From positions 268,001-332,000 of the forward strand of contig JAWQUS010000011.1 of assembly GCA_036365455.1 (NCBI GenBank): a stretch of DNA of 64,000 nucleotides. Direction: 5' to 3'. The position numbers and the translations under genes are program-made. Below, one piece after another: positions 53,264 to 63,521 of this stretch. The stretch comes from Macrosoma leucophasiata (lineage: Eukaryota; Arthropoda; Insecta; Lepidoptera; Hedylidae). Numbering within the stretch: the first letter of the stretch is position 1; each line of letters begins with the position of its first letter. Under the pieces are notes generated by a model, which made no database searches, was not told the DNA's origin, and worked only from the letters and a program-made list of their open reading frames with translations.

Positions 53264-53581
53264 TCAGCATGTCCTGATATGACTTACGTATCCAATCTTC
53301 GCACCAAATGTACGGGCGCAGACAGGACACGTCAGGGTTCGGTCTTGGTAATGGTAGTGAATGGTATAAGGCGGTATTGCTTTAAATTGGTCGCGTTTGA
53401 AATCTAGTTCTCGCCTTCGCTCGTCCTCGAACGCATACACATTCTCCTGTATATGTCGTTTCCATTTAGTTGTAGTAGTTGGGAGTCTCTTTTGAACAAG
53501 AGACTGCCAACGAGAAGGTTCGATGTTGAATCTTTTTAATGTTTCGGTTCTGACCATCTTTAAAACGTAGGAACTGGCCAC
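53264..53581 (-). pseudogene. LINE ORF2 C-terminal fragment with Cys2His-Cys finger
   Basis: The 105-residue minus frame has WQSLVQKRLPTTTTKWKRHI, an Arg-rich part ERRRELDFKRDQ, then CPVCARTFGAKIGYVSHIRTC. This is a C-x2-C-x12-H-x3-C zinc knuckle that ends many LINE ORF2 proteins. The upstream reverse transcriptase is absent and the frame is isolated. It could be domesticated, but nothing supports that. Confidence 0.7.
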
Positions 53582-53860
53582 CGCTTTTCAAAACTTTTGC
53601 ACACTATCTATATGACGTTTGTCGACCATTTTGATCAAATTTTGACCGTTACCGCAATATCAGTTCTACGTAGGCTGTGCGTAATAGAGATAATCTACGA
53701 ATTCGAAACCGGCTAATTGTCTCTTTCATAAGCTCGATGTACAATATTTTTAGTTGGGTACTATATGTCCTCTTTGTCTAAAAATAGGAAAATGTGTGTT
53801 GTATGTAAGACTCTACAGATTTGATATGTCGAAAACATTTATAAAATTTTATGTTTGCAT

Positions 53861-53882
53861 CACTGGAGCTCTAGCTCCAGTG
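53861..53882. repeat. fold-back inverted duplication in family A head
   Basis: CACTGGAGCT (53861-53870), CT, AGCTCCAGTG (53873-53882): perfect 10-bp arms with a 2-nt loop. Other family A heads have GAGCTCCAGTGACGG preceded by CTGGTGGTA, not by the inverted copy. Confidence 0.75.
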
Positions 53883-53925
53883 ACGGATTTCGCGGGCGTA
53901 GGCACCACATCAGGTAGTATTCAGA
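53861..53925 (+). repeat. family A, left part of LINE-interrupted copy
   Basis: GCTCCAGTGACGGATTTCGC, GGGCGTAGGCACCACATCAG, GTAGTATTCAG, then the LINE tail. The head carries the palindrome at 53861-53882. Confidence 0.75.
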
Positions 53926-54405
53926 TTCAGAATCAGATTCAGATTCTTTATTCATAACATAATTGAGTTACAAGTCAGAAAAAATTATGTGCACACATTT
54001 AGGTCTACATACAATTAAAATTAAAATATTATTACACTATTATTATTTCACTTTTTAAATACGTGGAAATTATTAATTAGTATTATTGTTAAAAAAAAAC
54101 ATCACAGAATCAGATTACAGATAAGTTTCATTCAAGCAATAGACATTGGCATTTGCGATTCAAAAAATTCTTTGACGGAATAAAAAGAATGTTGGATAAG
54201 CCACCTACGTAATCTATTTTTGAAAATACTGGTGGAGTTTGCACCGTTCTTTATTGCATCCGGCAGCTTGTTATACACTGAAGGGCCCATTATGTACACG
54301 GACCTCTCCGATTTGCGAAGCTTATGATCCGGCGTAGCCAGTAGATGAGCAAGCTTATTACTGCGGAGCATGAGTAATGATGAATTGATACCACGTAACT
54401 ATTAT
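53926..54405 (-). pseudogene. truncated LINE with ORF2 C-terminus
   Basis: On the minus strand, 54371-54132 encodes a 79-residue end (DHKLRKSERSVYIMGPSVYN, KLPDAIKNG, FKNRLRRWLI). It resembles the CR1/jockey ORF2 C-terminus at 15250-15579 in layout but belongs to a different lineage. The 3' UTR follows and ends in GAATAAAG and a (TCTGAT)-type tail at 53926-53952. It is strongly 5' truncated and has no catalytic part. ATTCAG borders both sides of the insertion. Confidence 0.75.
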
Positions 54406-54618
54406 ATTCAGCTCTATCGTGTTCCGGTCAGGTGGTAAAGTACGGCTCTGTAATTTCCGGCACAGAGGCATAACACCTTAGGCCTCAGAAGTGGTAACGC
54501 ATCTGCATTTTGACCTTGGTCTTTGTGTAAGTGTCTATAGGCTGCAGTCATAAAGTCATCACTTAACATGAATGTGAACTGCATGCTAGTTTGCCACTTC
54601 CATTAGGTACATAAAAAA
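54406..54618 (+). repeat. family A, right part of LINE-interrupted copy (subfamily 2)
   Basis: ATTCAGCTCTATCGTGTTCC, GGTCAGGTGG, TGTAATTTCCGGCACAGAGG, GCATCTGCATTTTGACCTTG, TAGTTTGCCACTTCCATTAG and an A-rich end. Confidence 0.9.
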
Positions 54619-54929
54619 GAACATTTCGATTAATAAACAATAATTAAATGTCACCATACACCAAGCCGATTCTAATTCAAGATCAAAAACACTTATCAAG
54701 ATTGCCAATGAAACCGTCCGCAAATAGCATTAGAGCTGAGTAAACAATGCGAGTGCAGACTAAACAGCGGGTACGGGGAAGCGAGTAGCGACGCGTTTGG
54801 ATCTCGGATCGACAGGATTAGCTCGCCTGTTGTTGGTGCTGATTGACGCTGGTGGTCATGAACTTGTTCGTTGTTTACGTGCCGTATTAAATGTTACTCT
54901 CTATGGTTAAAAGACAGTTTAAGAAAAAC
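54619..54929. other. no gene recognised
   Basis: A moderately GC-rich patch lies at 54745-54835. No frame or repeat recognised. Confidence 0.4.
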
Positions 54930-55040
54930 ATAAGAACTAAGGTCTGAGGGGTGGCAACGCATCTGACTAATCGCATCTAACTGATAACTTAACATCCATG
55001 TGAAATGCATGCTTGTTTGACACTTTCGTTACATAAATAG
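54930..55040 (+). repeat. family A fragment, internally deleted
   Basis: AACTAAGGTCTGAGGGGTGG, CAACGCATCTGAC, CTTAACATCCATGTGAAATG, CATGCTTGTTTGACACTTTC, GTTACATAAATAG. Confidence 0.8.
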
Positions 55041-56151
55041 AAGAATAAAGTACATAACGAAATTCCAGATATTATGAATTCTTTGCAAGAAACCGATATG
55101 CTTCTAGCGCGACTCATCCGTGTAGGACCCATACACATAGGGTGTAAGGCCACATAGTATTAAAAATAATAATTACTTACAGCATTATTGATTCAGCAGC
55201 AATGTTAAATATTTAAACACGTCTCGAACGTAGCGTACCTGTGATAAAAGAAAATAAAAATTAACACAGATCTTCAGCTTCAAAACTACTCAGAAATTGT
55301 ATAACTTTTATTAAGATGTTAGATAAGAATACCACAAAGATGGAAGAGTTCCTACCTACACAGTTCATATTCATGGTTAATTTAGCATCAAAAAGAACTG
55401 CAAACATTTCATTTCTCTGAAAATCAAAATCAATTCAGCAAATTTCTATAATAATCCTCATAAATATGGAATCAATTGCCATAAATCGGCCCATTTCTAG
55501 TAAACACAAGTAACGGGAGGAAAGCGGAAAGCCAATGCGACTAAATAGGAAACTAGTTAGAGTTACGAGCCTGTGGACCACAGAACAGAGATGTTTTATC
55601 GCTTTACTTACCTACTGGATTTATCACATGTATAGTCATATATAGTAAATTAAGTGTAGAAATTTTGTATTTCTTGTATTCGACCATGACATCATAATTC
55701 CTTAAATTTACCTGTACAGTTAGAAAAGTGTACCCTTATAAATTAAAACGAGTATAATGTTTTATGTGGCATCTAGAAGTGAATACCTAAAATAGCTTTA
55801 TGAGAAAAAGGACGAAATAGAAAGCCGAACAAGGCATGTTGTAGCACCAGCAGTATGGCGCTACAGCACTACCGCTCTCGTGTCGCTGTCGCGGCCGCTT
55901 GTCCGATACGTGAAAGGGCAAAACGACTTAACGTTATTTTCAGGGTTGTCACTTCTTCCTTTTATACAATATACCCTCTTATATCAAGTATTCTTTTTGA
56001 ACAATCTTACGTTCATCAAAATTTATGCTTTCGTTCATAAGTTTACTTTAATGTTGTTAAAACTACAGTGAAATGATCACAAAGTTAAATATCTACGTCA
56101 TTACTAGTCACTCTAAAAAGAAATGATAAGATTTGAATTTACAAAAAAAAA
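55041..56151. other. no gene recognised
   Basis: AT-rich. Two overlapping plus frames at 55855-56071 lack domains. Confidence 0.4.
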
Positions 56152-56312
56152 ATACGTTTACACTCACAGCTCCACATTAGGTATTATATAAACCTGTGTC
56201 GTAGATGCCGTTGTACAAATACAACACATACACAAACACCCAGACCCGAAACATAATATCTGTAGACTTTACAAATATTTATTCCAGTGCGGAGATCGCA
56301 CTCGCAAATTCA
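56152..56312 (-). repeat. family C SINE, head mostly lost
   Basis: ATACGTTTACACTCACAGCT, CCACATTAGGTA, ACAACACATACACAAACACC CAGACCCGAAAC, ATTCCAGTGCGGAGATCGCA: the body is intact, the tRNA head broken after the B box. Confidence 0.78.
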
Positions 56313-56354
56313 ATGAAAACAACTGTGTTTCTTGTTTTTTTAATGGTGGCAGAG

Positions 56355-56545
56355 GGCGATGGCGTAGGCACCACCGCATCACCTAATCTATCTATCGCTA
56401 AATGGCAGTGTTGAGCACTACCGTGCTCCGGTTAGATGCGGTAATGTGTGGCCCGTAATAACTATTTTTACTATCACACCCACAAACTAAATTAAGCCTT
56501 AGCCAAGCCAACGTAATATGTCAATCTTGTCTATAGGCTGTAATA
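56355..56545 (+). repeat. family A element, poly(A) end diverged
   Basis: GATGGCGTAGGCACCACCGC, TGAGCACTACCGTGCTCCGG, GGCCCGTAATAACTAT, TTGTCTATAGGCTGTAAT. A partly repeated TTTTTACTATCACACCC lies in the middle. Confidence 0.82.
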
Positions 56546-56550
56546 TTCAT

Positions 56551-56837
56551 TTTTTTTAATGTAATGGTAGTGGCAAACAAGTTTGCAGTTCATATTGATG
56601 TCAAGTGATGACTGCAGCCTATAGACACCCACACAAAGATGTGTTACCACTCCTGAGGCCTAAGGTGTTATGCCTCTGTGCCGGAAATTACAGGGACACA
56701 CATTACCACCTGACCGGAACACGATAGTGGTGAACACTACCATTTAGCGGCAAGTATGCAGTGGTGCCTACGTCCGCGAGCTCCGTCACTGGAGCTCTAC
56801 CACCAGTAGTCGTCCCTGGAGCTCTACCACCAGTAAA
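56551..56837 (-). repeat. family A element, subfamily 2, with duplicated head
   Basis: TTTTTTTAATGTAATGGTAG, AAGTGATGACTGCAGCCTAT, GTGCCGGAAATTACAGGGAC, GTCCGCGAGCTCCGTCACTG. The head GGAGCTCTACCACCAGTA occurs twice in tandem (56790 and about 56818). It begins next to an oppositely oriented A copy, so the poly(A) ends face each other. Confidence 0.92.
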
Positions 56838-56999
56838 AAACCATCATCACCATCCTTGTGAATGCTTGTTTGTCATCATCATAACATAAAAAATATAAAA
56901 GTATTTGATTTCTAATTTTGCTTATGGTATGTACCTAATAATATGTTGTCTAGTTTTTTCAATCACATGACTTGAAAATAATCTACATCATTCATTACT

Positions 57000-57262
57000 C
57001 CAGCCCAAGGACGTCCACTGCTGGACAAAGCCTTCTCCATAGACGCCCATAAGGTCTCTGACAAGGTTTAACGACTGCTGTCTATCGATAGCAACCGGGA
57101 CCGATGGCTTAACGTGCTCTCCGAAGCACGGAAACACGCATTTTATTTTTCTACAAGCGGTCACCCATCACACACCCGACCGCGCCCGTATCGCTTAACC
57201 GAGTAGAACCGCTTCCGATCTACACCAGCCGCGGGGCCATTCGCGCTTCTGCATCATTATTT
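57000..57262 (-). repeat. family E LINE 3' end, longest copy
   Basis: Plus strand: CTCCAGCCCAAGGACGTCCA, CTGCTGGACAAAGCCTTCTC, CGGGACCGATGGCTTAACGT, GCTCTCCGAAGCACGGAAAC, CCGAGTAGAACCGCTTCCGA. I recognise this as 3'-terminal text of a common lepidopteran LINE; sense is minus. Coding cannot be shown. Confidence 0.72.
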
Positions 57263-57929
57263 AGAGGTTATTAACTATTTCCAAGTGGTAACCCTAGCTC
57301 ATTCATCGTGAGCGCAGTGAACGCGTGAGAGATGTCCGCGCTACCGTCAGGCTGGACTGGCTGTCGTGCAGTCTGCGTGTGGCCGCAGACTACCTATGTA
57401 TAACATTAATACTATGCATAGATATGTAGTATACATATTAAACAAAGTTTCCCGCTAAGCCTGTCGATAAATTGACTACTGCACGGTTTTTCATGTGGTT
57501 TCCACCAGTAGATAGACTGATTCATGTGATTCACTGCAGAAGGTTTGTGTTTAAGTTTTGTGTACATCGCTTGGAATATAACGATAAATGTTGGAGGTAT
57601 GGGTAGGAAAAACTTAAGCCACCTGGGAGCTTGGAAGCTAGAAATCACTGCCAGAAGAATTTTATCATAGTAAATTAGAAAATGTATTCAACTACCTAAC
57701 TCTACGATACATTCGGTTATATTGCAGCTAATGAATATTGCGTTTGACACGTGGTAGGCGACCACAACATTCCGATTTACCTTATATTGCATCCCCTAAC
57801 AACATTATTAAACACATTCATCTTCTCAAATTTACTGCAGATAGTATAGACTTACCACGCATTTGTGTGAAAGTGTGTGCACCGCGGGCCGAACACAGGT
57901 GCTTGATGAAACTTTACCTTATTTATTAC
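57263..57929. other. no gene recognised
   Basis: The minus frame 57412-57648 and the left part of the plus frame 57738-58097 show no domain. The latter runs into MITE M5, which argues against a gene. Confidence 0.4.
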
Positions 57930-58245
57930 CTTACAAGCATAGAGCAACACGGGCTACCGGCCGCGGCGTACCGGAGGGGACCATATGCAGGCTTTCCCCT
58001 CTGTCAAAGTACAAGCACAAGTGTGCTTACGCCTGTCGTCGAGATGTTTAAATGTGTGCGTGAAATTGTTATGTATTTTGTTAAAGTCAAGGTGTGAGTT
58101 TCGTAGAAATAGTCGATTTTTGCTGTGTGTGTATCATACGAATTTCCCCCCGTAAAAAATGACAGACTGTTTTGCATCGGTAATAAGGGTTATGCCTACT
58201 CCCCTCCGGTCGGCCGATTGGCCGTGTTGCTCTATGCTTACAAGC
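57930..58245. mobile_element. MITE M5 with about 46-bp inverted ends
   Basis: Left end CTTACAAGCATAGAGCAACACGG and right end (inverted) CTTGTAAGCATAGAGCAACACGG share further matches out to ACCGGAGGGG. The element is about 316 bp. A 119-codon frame runs through its left half by chance. The same CATAGAGCAAC word forms the hairpin at 24291-24324. Confidence 0.82.
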
Positions 58246-58401
58246 GACCCGCCCCGGCTTCTATGCTACCTACATGACTGCGGCTAATACGTACGTATTA
58301 ATTTATACTTGTAATATATAATACACATACACACTCATGGGGTTGTGAAACGGTTTTTTTCCCTTAAACAGTAAATGTATTATGGCATGGTATGGCAAAA
58401 G

Positions 58402-58540
58402 ATCTTAGTCCTCAGGGTTGGCAACGCATCTGCACTTTGACCTCTGGTTATTTTGTAGATGTCTATAGGCTGCAGTCGTCACTTAACACCCATGTCAACT
58501 GCATGTTTATTTGCCACCGCCATCATATAATTAAAAAAAA
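58402..58540 (+). repeat. family A, 3' half with poly(A)
   Basis: GATCTTAGTCCTCAGGGTTG, GCAACGCATCTGCACTTTGA, CTATAGGCTGCAGTCGTCAC, TGTTTATTTGCCACCGCC, then A9. Confidence 0.88.
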
Positions 58541-58609
58541 ACAGACTCCTGTATCTGTTTCATACATACTATCAACCCCAAAAACACTAATTTAGTGGTC
58601 GGATATCGC

Positions 58610-58701
58610 AAAATGCATCTAACCGGCACACAATAGTGCTGAACACTACACACGGCGGCAGATAGATGCCGTAATGCGGTGGTGCCTACGCCTATCTCTA
58701 C
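58610..58701 (-). repeat. family A fragment (head half)
   Basis: CTAACCGGCACACAATAGTG, CGGCGGCAGATAGATGCCGT, GCGGTGGTGCCTACGCC. Confidence 0.75.
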
Positions 58702-58874
58702 CATGTTTACAAATAGTGTCTGTAAGACACCTTGAAAGTTGGTGCCTACTTAAAATATCCCTAAAAATCGATTTAAATAACTGATATGCTTCGGGCCTAT
58801 GGTGTATTTACAATTAGGCGGTGTACGCGACCGCACGTTGATTACTGTTCGAGCTTAACATATTTGACACATAT

Positions 58875-58900
58875 CCCTCCCTCCGCGACCCCTCACCCCC
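58875..58900 (-). other. G-quadruplex-capable tract (minus strand)
   Basis: C runs CCC, CCC, CCCC, CCCCC with loops of 1, 7 and 3 nt, so the minus strand has four G runs within the usual quadruplex spacing. Confidence 0.6.
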
Positions 58901-59055
58901 ACCTGGCCAGACATAGATTAGGGTTAGGGCTTAACTCCGTGAAGGGCTGATTTGTAACCTATGCATGGATAATCAGTTGTGCCTACATGAGGTGCGATTA
59001 ATTTCGTAGGTGATATCTATATTTAGGTGCCTAATCTATATTTTGGAGTGTAATC

Positions 59056-59165
59056 TATATCTAACCGAATATAATAGTGCTGAACACTACCTGTTGGCGG
59101 CAGATAGATTAGGTATTACGGTGGTGCCTACACCCTCGAGCTCCTACACTTGGAACTCGACCACC
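59056..59165 (-). repeat. family A fragment (head half)
   Basis: TAATAGTGCTGAACACTACC, GGCGGCAGATAGATTAGGTA, CACCCTCGAGCTCCTACACT, TGGAACTCGACCACCA. Followed directly by a family B tail remnant. Confidence 0.82.
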
Positions 59166-59167
59166 AC

Positions 59168-59218
59168 TTATTTGTCTCTACCTACCTGCTGGGAATAAGG
59201 GCATGAAGATACGTTGCT
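59168..59218 (+). repeat. family B or partner-LINE tail fragment
   Basis: TGTCTCTACCTACCTGCTGG, GGGCATGAAGATACG: a diverged copy of the CTCTGCCTACCCC...GCGTGAAGNTACG tail. Confidence 0.5.
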
Positions 59219-59992
59219 ACTGCTCGTAAGACAAAGAGACACAGACTAAAAAGATATCAGAAGCTTAATTTTTTCAACACCACTTGCCTACAGTAAATGC
59301 AAAACTTAAATAACAGGGTGAAGTTTGTTGTGTCAACTTTGCACCAGTCTCTTAGCTTGCGATGATGACACAGATGAGAAAGAGAGCGAGATCCAATGTT
59401 AACCCAATGAAAGCGCACTACTGCTACAATTTCTCCGTCGTCGGACGCATCTAACTTTACGTTCTCTATCTAGAATTCGAGATGAACAGAAACCAAAGTC
59501 TTTCTCATGGGTCCTCCACTTTGTTCCAATTTCGGGTACTTTCAGCTACGTATTCGAGAGCAAGTTGATGAGCCAAACTTCGAACTGCAAACCGGCACGT
59601 TCGGCCCAATTCCTCAATTGTTCGCACTGAATTATGTAATGGACTGTGGTCTCAGCTTCATTGGTACTTGATAAATGTTTTCTTAGATATTGGAGACTTC
59701 AGCAATTCATTCAATAGTAAAACCTTAACTTCTGAATATTTGTCTGTTTCCCTGATGTCTATGTTGCCCGACTAACTGGTTTACGTTTTTTATTTTCTTG
59801 ACATTTCATACGATCTTTGCCGCAATAGGAATAATCTGACTATAGGTATCACTTCCATACTGCCTATTTAAGTAATAACGGCAAGGTGGTATGAAAACCT
59901 CAAAAGTGATTCACGTTTTTTTTATTAACGGGTGATGATTATCACGGCCATACAATGACATTTTCATAACTTAATATTAAAGAATGTGGTAT
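59219..59992. other. no gene recognised
   Basis: No frame of interest and no repeat match. GC-balanced text at 59335-59660 may be unique sequence. Confidence 0.4.
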
Positions 59993-60214
59993 AGGTCGCG
60001 CCACGTAAAAAGAACGCTGGAAGAAAGTAGAAGGGATGTGTTCGCGCATCGGTACACTCGCGCACGAAAGTACTAGCCCTATTGGTTTTTTCGCTTGCGG
60101 TTTCGTGTATTGGTAGGCAGATTGAAAACTATATTACATGGAATAACATAAAATGAAATAAAAACACATGACGCGCAGCTTGACCGCCAGCGTTCTTTTT
60201 ACCTGGCGCGACCT
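59993..60214. mobile_element. MITE M4 (222 bp), 28-bp inverted ends
   Basis: Left end AGGTCGCGCCACGTAAAAAG with AACGCTGG. The right end, inverted, is AGGTCGCGCCAGGTAAAAAG with AACGCTGG: one mismatch in 28. TATA/TA text at both borders suits a TA target duplication as in Tc1/mariner. No coding capacity. Near-identical ends suggest a fairly young insertion. Confidence 0.9.
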
Positions 60215-60469
60215 ATATTGGTATTTTTATGAAGGTGAATCTCCGGTTTAATTATTAGTAGACAGCGATACAAGCACCGCTGATTACAGTGATGATAGTC
60301 CTATAATTATAGTGGTGCAACATCAACAGCTCAGGAGTGGCTACTGCATTGAAGTAGCCTGTGGTTTTTCATTTAGCCCAAGTCTACACTAATCGAATAT
60401 TGATTTTCAAATTTCGAATTGTATTGTTAATACTGTATTTCATAACTAAAAAAATAGTAGGCAGAGAGT

Positions 60470-60560
60470 ATAGAGCGCCAGATATTCAATTAAAAAATGC
60501 AAAGAAAAATTTAAGACTTCAGACTGTGACAGGTTAACTAGTCCGGCCGCTTTACCACTA
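60470..60560 (-). repeat. family D SINE, decayed
   Basis: AAAAATGCAAAGAAAAATTT AAGACTTCAG is the family D tail with the acceptor end, and CTAGTCCGGCCGCTTTACCA the anticodon-arm side. The T arm is gone. Confidence 0.55.
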
Positions 60561-60579
60561 TCTTTCTACTTACCTTACC

Positions 60580-60838
60580 GCTTTTTTATGTAATGGAAGT
60601 GGTAAACAAGCATGTAATTCATATTGATGTTTAATGATGACTGCAGATTCAATATGCAGATGCGTTACTCCTGAAGCCTAAGATGTTATGCCTCTGTGCT
60701 GGAAATTACAGAGCCGTACATTACCACCTGATCGGAACACGATACCGCTGAACACTATCATTTAGCGGCAAGTATATTAGGTAATGCGATGATGCCTACG
60801 CCCGCGAGCTGCCCATCACTGAAGCTCTACCACCAGTG
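60580..60838 (-). repeat. family A element (subfamily 2), small deletion
   Basis: TTTTTTATGTAATGGAAGTG, TGTGCTGGAAATTACAGAGC, CGGCAAGTATATTAGGTAAT, GCCCGCGAGCTGCCCATCAC, CTCTACCACCAGTGAA. The CACCCACACAAAGACC section is missing. Confidence 0.9.
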
Positions 60839-61315
60839 AAGAGAGAAGTGAAGGGAGTGAAGTTTTACATATCCAACATTTATATTATTCAGCGTAACTT
60901 GACAATATGTGCACAGAACAGAAATGTGCGAGTGATAGATTAGAACGCTTCCCAATCCCTCAGCATCGAACTCTCGGTCTGTCGATCTCTCGGTACATGA
61001 CGTGCGTCATTTGTCACGCTCTCGGCGCTCTCGGCCCGCCGGCGAGTGGCGTAATGACGAAATTACCGCAAATTATACGATCACATTCTGATAAACGGGT
61101 TGGTATGCTTGATAATTTCATGAAATTATGAGGTGTACGTTCTATCTATAATCATTGGTCGGGCACTTGGGCTAGACAAACAGGCAGTACTCTGTGTGAG
61201 GTATTTCCATTTCTGATGGTTGTGATGAAACTGTTCGCTCGCTCAATCATCTTTTACGAATGAGCAGTTCACTGAACAGGTGTATTTACAATTTAGACAG
61301 GATGAGACCATTTGC
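60839..61315. other. no gene recognised
   Basis: The frame at 60907-61131 overlaps a moderately GC-rich patch (TCGGCGCTCTCGGCCCGCCG at 61021) and has no domain. Confidence 0.4.
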
Positions 61316-61556
61316 TTATCTCGCTAAACGTCAAGAATGGCTCCACTGATTTGGATAATTTTAATTTTGAATTATTTCTGGAAGTCCAGGGAAGGTTTAA
61401 AAGGTTTATAAACCTTTTAAACCTTCCCTAGATAGGAAAATATGAAGGAAAATAATAAAACAGAATTTCATTTTCCTATACAAAGAGTCGGTACCTATCA
61501 AACCCTTTACACATTATTTAATTCTGAGGCAATACGAGGTTTGCAGAATCAGCTAG
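61316..61556 (+). mobile_element. Helitron, 5'-truncated, with internal palindrome
   Basis: Aligns with the Helitron at 2350 from TCTCGCTAAACG and GATTTGG through ATTTCTGGAAGTCCAGG, TATCAAACCCTTTACACAT and TTCTGAGGCAATACGAGG, and ends AGAATCAGCTAG before a T. The TC start is missing. At the site where sister copies have GGGAAAGTTAAGAAGGTAAG it carries a 42-bp perfect palindrome. Confidence 0.78.
61388..61429. repeat. perfect 42-bp palindrome in a Helitron
   Basis: AGGGAAGGTTTAAAAGGTTTA is followed at once by its exact reverse complement, with no loop. Helitrons at 2350 and elsewhere hold only the first half, so the second half is a newly made inverted copy. Confidence 0.93.
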
Positions 61557-62239
61557 TTTATTATTCAAGAAAAAGGGTAGGTATGTAGCGGCAGCGGCTT
61601 ATTGGTGTCTGTGAAGTCACTTGACCGTTCGTCAGTCGAAGGGATCGCTAAACGGCCTTAAATATTGTTGTAATAACTATTTTTTTTTATTTTGTATGTG
61701 TCATAAACAATATCTCTATTAGTAGCCTATTTCTTACAATGTTTACCATAGGTCTGTATAATACTACCACAGTCTAAAGAAAACGAACATGTTATATGTA
61801 CTTATACTGTGATACTACTAACACAGTCGCAGCAGCAGCAGGAATTATTTCCCTCACTCAAAATGTACACTTAAACTTCCATTTCCCACAAAAGTAGGTA
61901 CACCGTACATTAGGAACAACCAGGAACGACGGATCGCTCGCCGCCAACAAAACTTATTAATAACGAAACTGGCGAAAACAAACAGCGTTCGCTAAAAGCC
62001 CCGCATCATTTATAATAAGTTCTCAATGTATTTAACAAGCCAACAAAAATCCGAAGTACATTAATCAATGTGGCTGCAAGTCAATAAACTATTTGACCCG
62101 CGGTTCGGCGTTCGGTGTCGCGGTTGGCGCCACAGAGTAGCAAAACGTGCAGTACAGAATTTTTTCAATAAATTTATAGTTCATTGTGAACTGTAAATTG
62201 AAACTTCTAATAAAATAATTATGTCCATATATTATTTTA
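61557..62239. other. no gene recognised
   Basis: AT-rich, no repeat match. A GC-rich word TTCGGCGTTCGGTGTCGCGG lies near 62104. Confidence 0.4.
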
Positions 62240-62380
62240 TGCCAAAAGGTTGATAGACAAGCAGACGAGACACCTGATGGATAGTTGTCACCATCGCCTA
62301 TGAACATTTGCAACACCAACGCGTTGCCAGTCCTGAAAGACTCTTTTGGCGTAATTTTTGAAGAACCCCCAATTGCTATT
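62240..62380. repeat. lepidopteran SINE related to family A
   Basis: TTTTATGCCAAAAGGTTGAT, AGACAAGCAGACGAGACACC, TGATGGATAGTTGTCACCAT, TCGCCTATGAACATTTGCAA, CACCAACGCGTTGCC, TTTTTGAAGAACC. This resembles a common moth repeat of GACAAGCAGACGG...CACCTGATGG type. Its structure parallels family A, suggesting a shared LINE-derived end. Confidence 0.65.
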
Positions 62381-63521
62381 TTGCAATCTATTTAAGAAAA
62401 CCGCATATCAAGCTCATGTTTGAATACCTATTAGAAATATGAAAACTTAGAGCTGGCACAATACAGATGTCTATACTTATAAAAGAAAGTTTGTAAAGTA
62501 TACAGATAATAAGAGTATTTCTGTACATTACAAATAGGTTACATTTTTAACTGAAAATCTAATTTTATGTATTGATGAATATCAAAGACAGACATCGAAT
62601 GAGATTAGCGATGTCACGCAGGAACACATAAGACATAATTATGCGATTAGGGGCGGTTACTTCCAACTAATTATTCGTACCAGTTTGTAATGATGGGACA
62701 ATTCTACAACAACACAGCATTTGGCGGCAGATTGACGAATCGTATTCCACTGCATCACTTACTCTGTGGAGCGGCCGGTGCATTAACTTCCCCTTCGTAT
62801 AATCTAAATAATATCCGAGTGGAATACTCGCCGAGTGCCGCCAAACAACAAGGATTACAATGTAAATATATGCAAATGTTGGAGGGTGCGACGCGACGCG
62901 ACGCGACGGACAATATTTCGCGACGCACTCTGAGCCAGAAAAATGGCGGCCCGCGGCGGACAGATAACGACAGCTTATGTCGTGAAAACGTGAGGCTTTA
63001 TGCTAAATTGTGGAAACATGACTTGTTTCGTAAATTTAGAGAGACTTAGCCGGGGGAAATATAAATGGAATGATAATAACAATTCATGATAAGTCCCCGA
63101 AAACGACTAAAATGCGTCTACGATAAAATGGGGATATTCTTTTTTAAGCTTGGTCGTTTTGGTGTGCTGTGTACAAATACGTAAGTTTTTGCGTGCGGGT
63201 TGGCTTCGTACGACAAAGCGTAAATTATACTAATTTTGGGCCATCTAACGTGTTTTTAAACATTTGTTTTAAATTGTGATTCTTAAAAGTTGTTTTTTAA
63301 TAGTTTCCAGTTATTGCTGCAAATTGTATTTCAATTAAGAATTTAAAGAAAGTATTTCAATATATGAATCAGATTTTTGACATTGTGAAAATTGTGTTTG
63401 CGGATTATTGCACGACCAGGCTAAATATCGTACAATTAGTGTGTGGGTGTTTGGGGTAGAAAGAGAAATCCGGAAACATAATTTTCAAAACATTGGGGAT
63501 TTGATTAGTGTCTTCAAAAAA
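62381..63521. other. no gene; short pentamer repeat
   Basis: The 119-codon frame at 62690-63049 covers a GC-balanced, unique-looking segment but shows no domain and contains the simple repeat at 62888-62907. The rest is AT-rich. Confidence 0.4.
62888..62907 (+). repeat. (GCGAC)4 microsatellite
   Basis: Four exact copies of GCGAC. Confidence 0.9.

Noticed and set aside
57738..58097. 119-codon plus frame as a gene
   Set aside because: It runs into the terminal repeat and interior of MITE M5 and shows no domain.
62690..63049. 119-codon plus frame as a gene
   Set aside because: No domain, contains a pentamer microsatellite, and no splice or promoter context that I can support.
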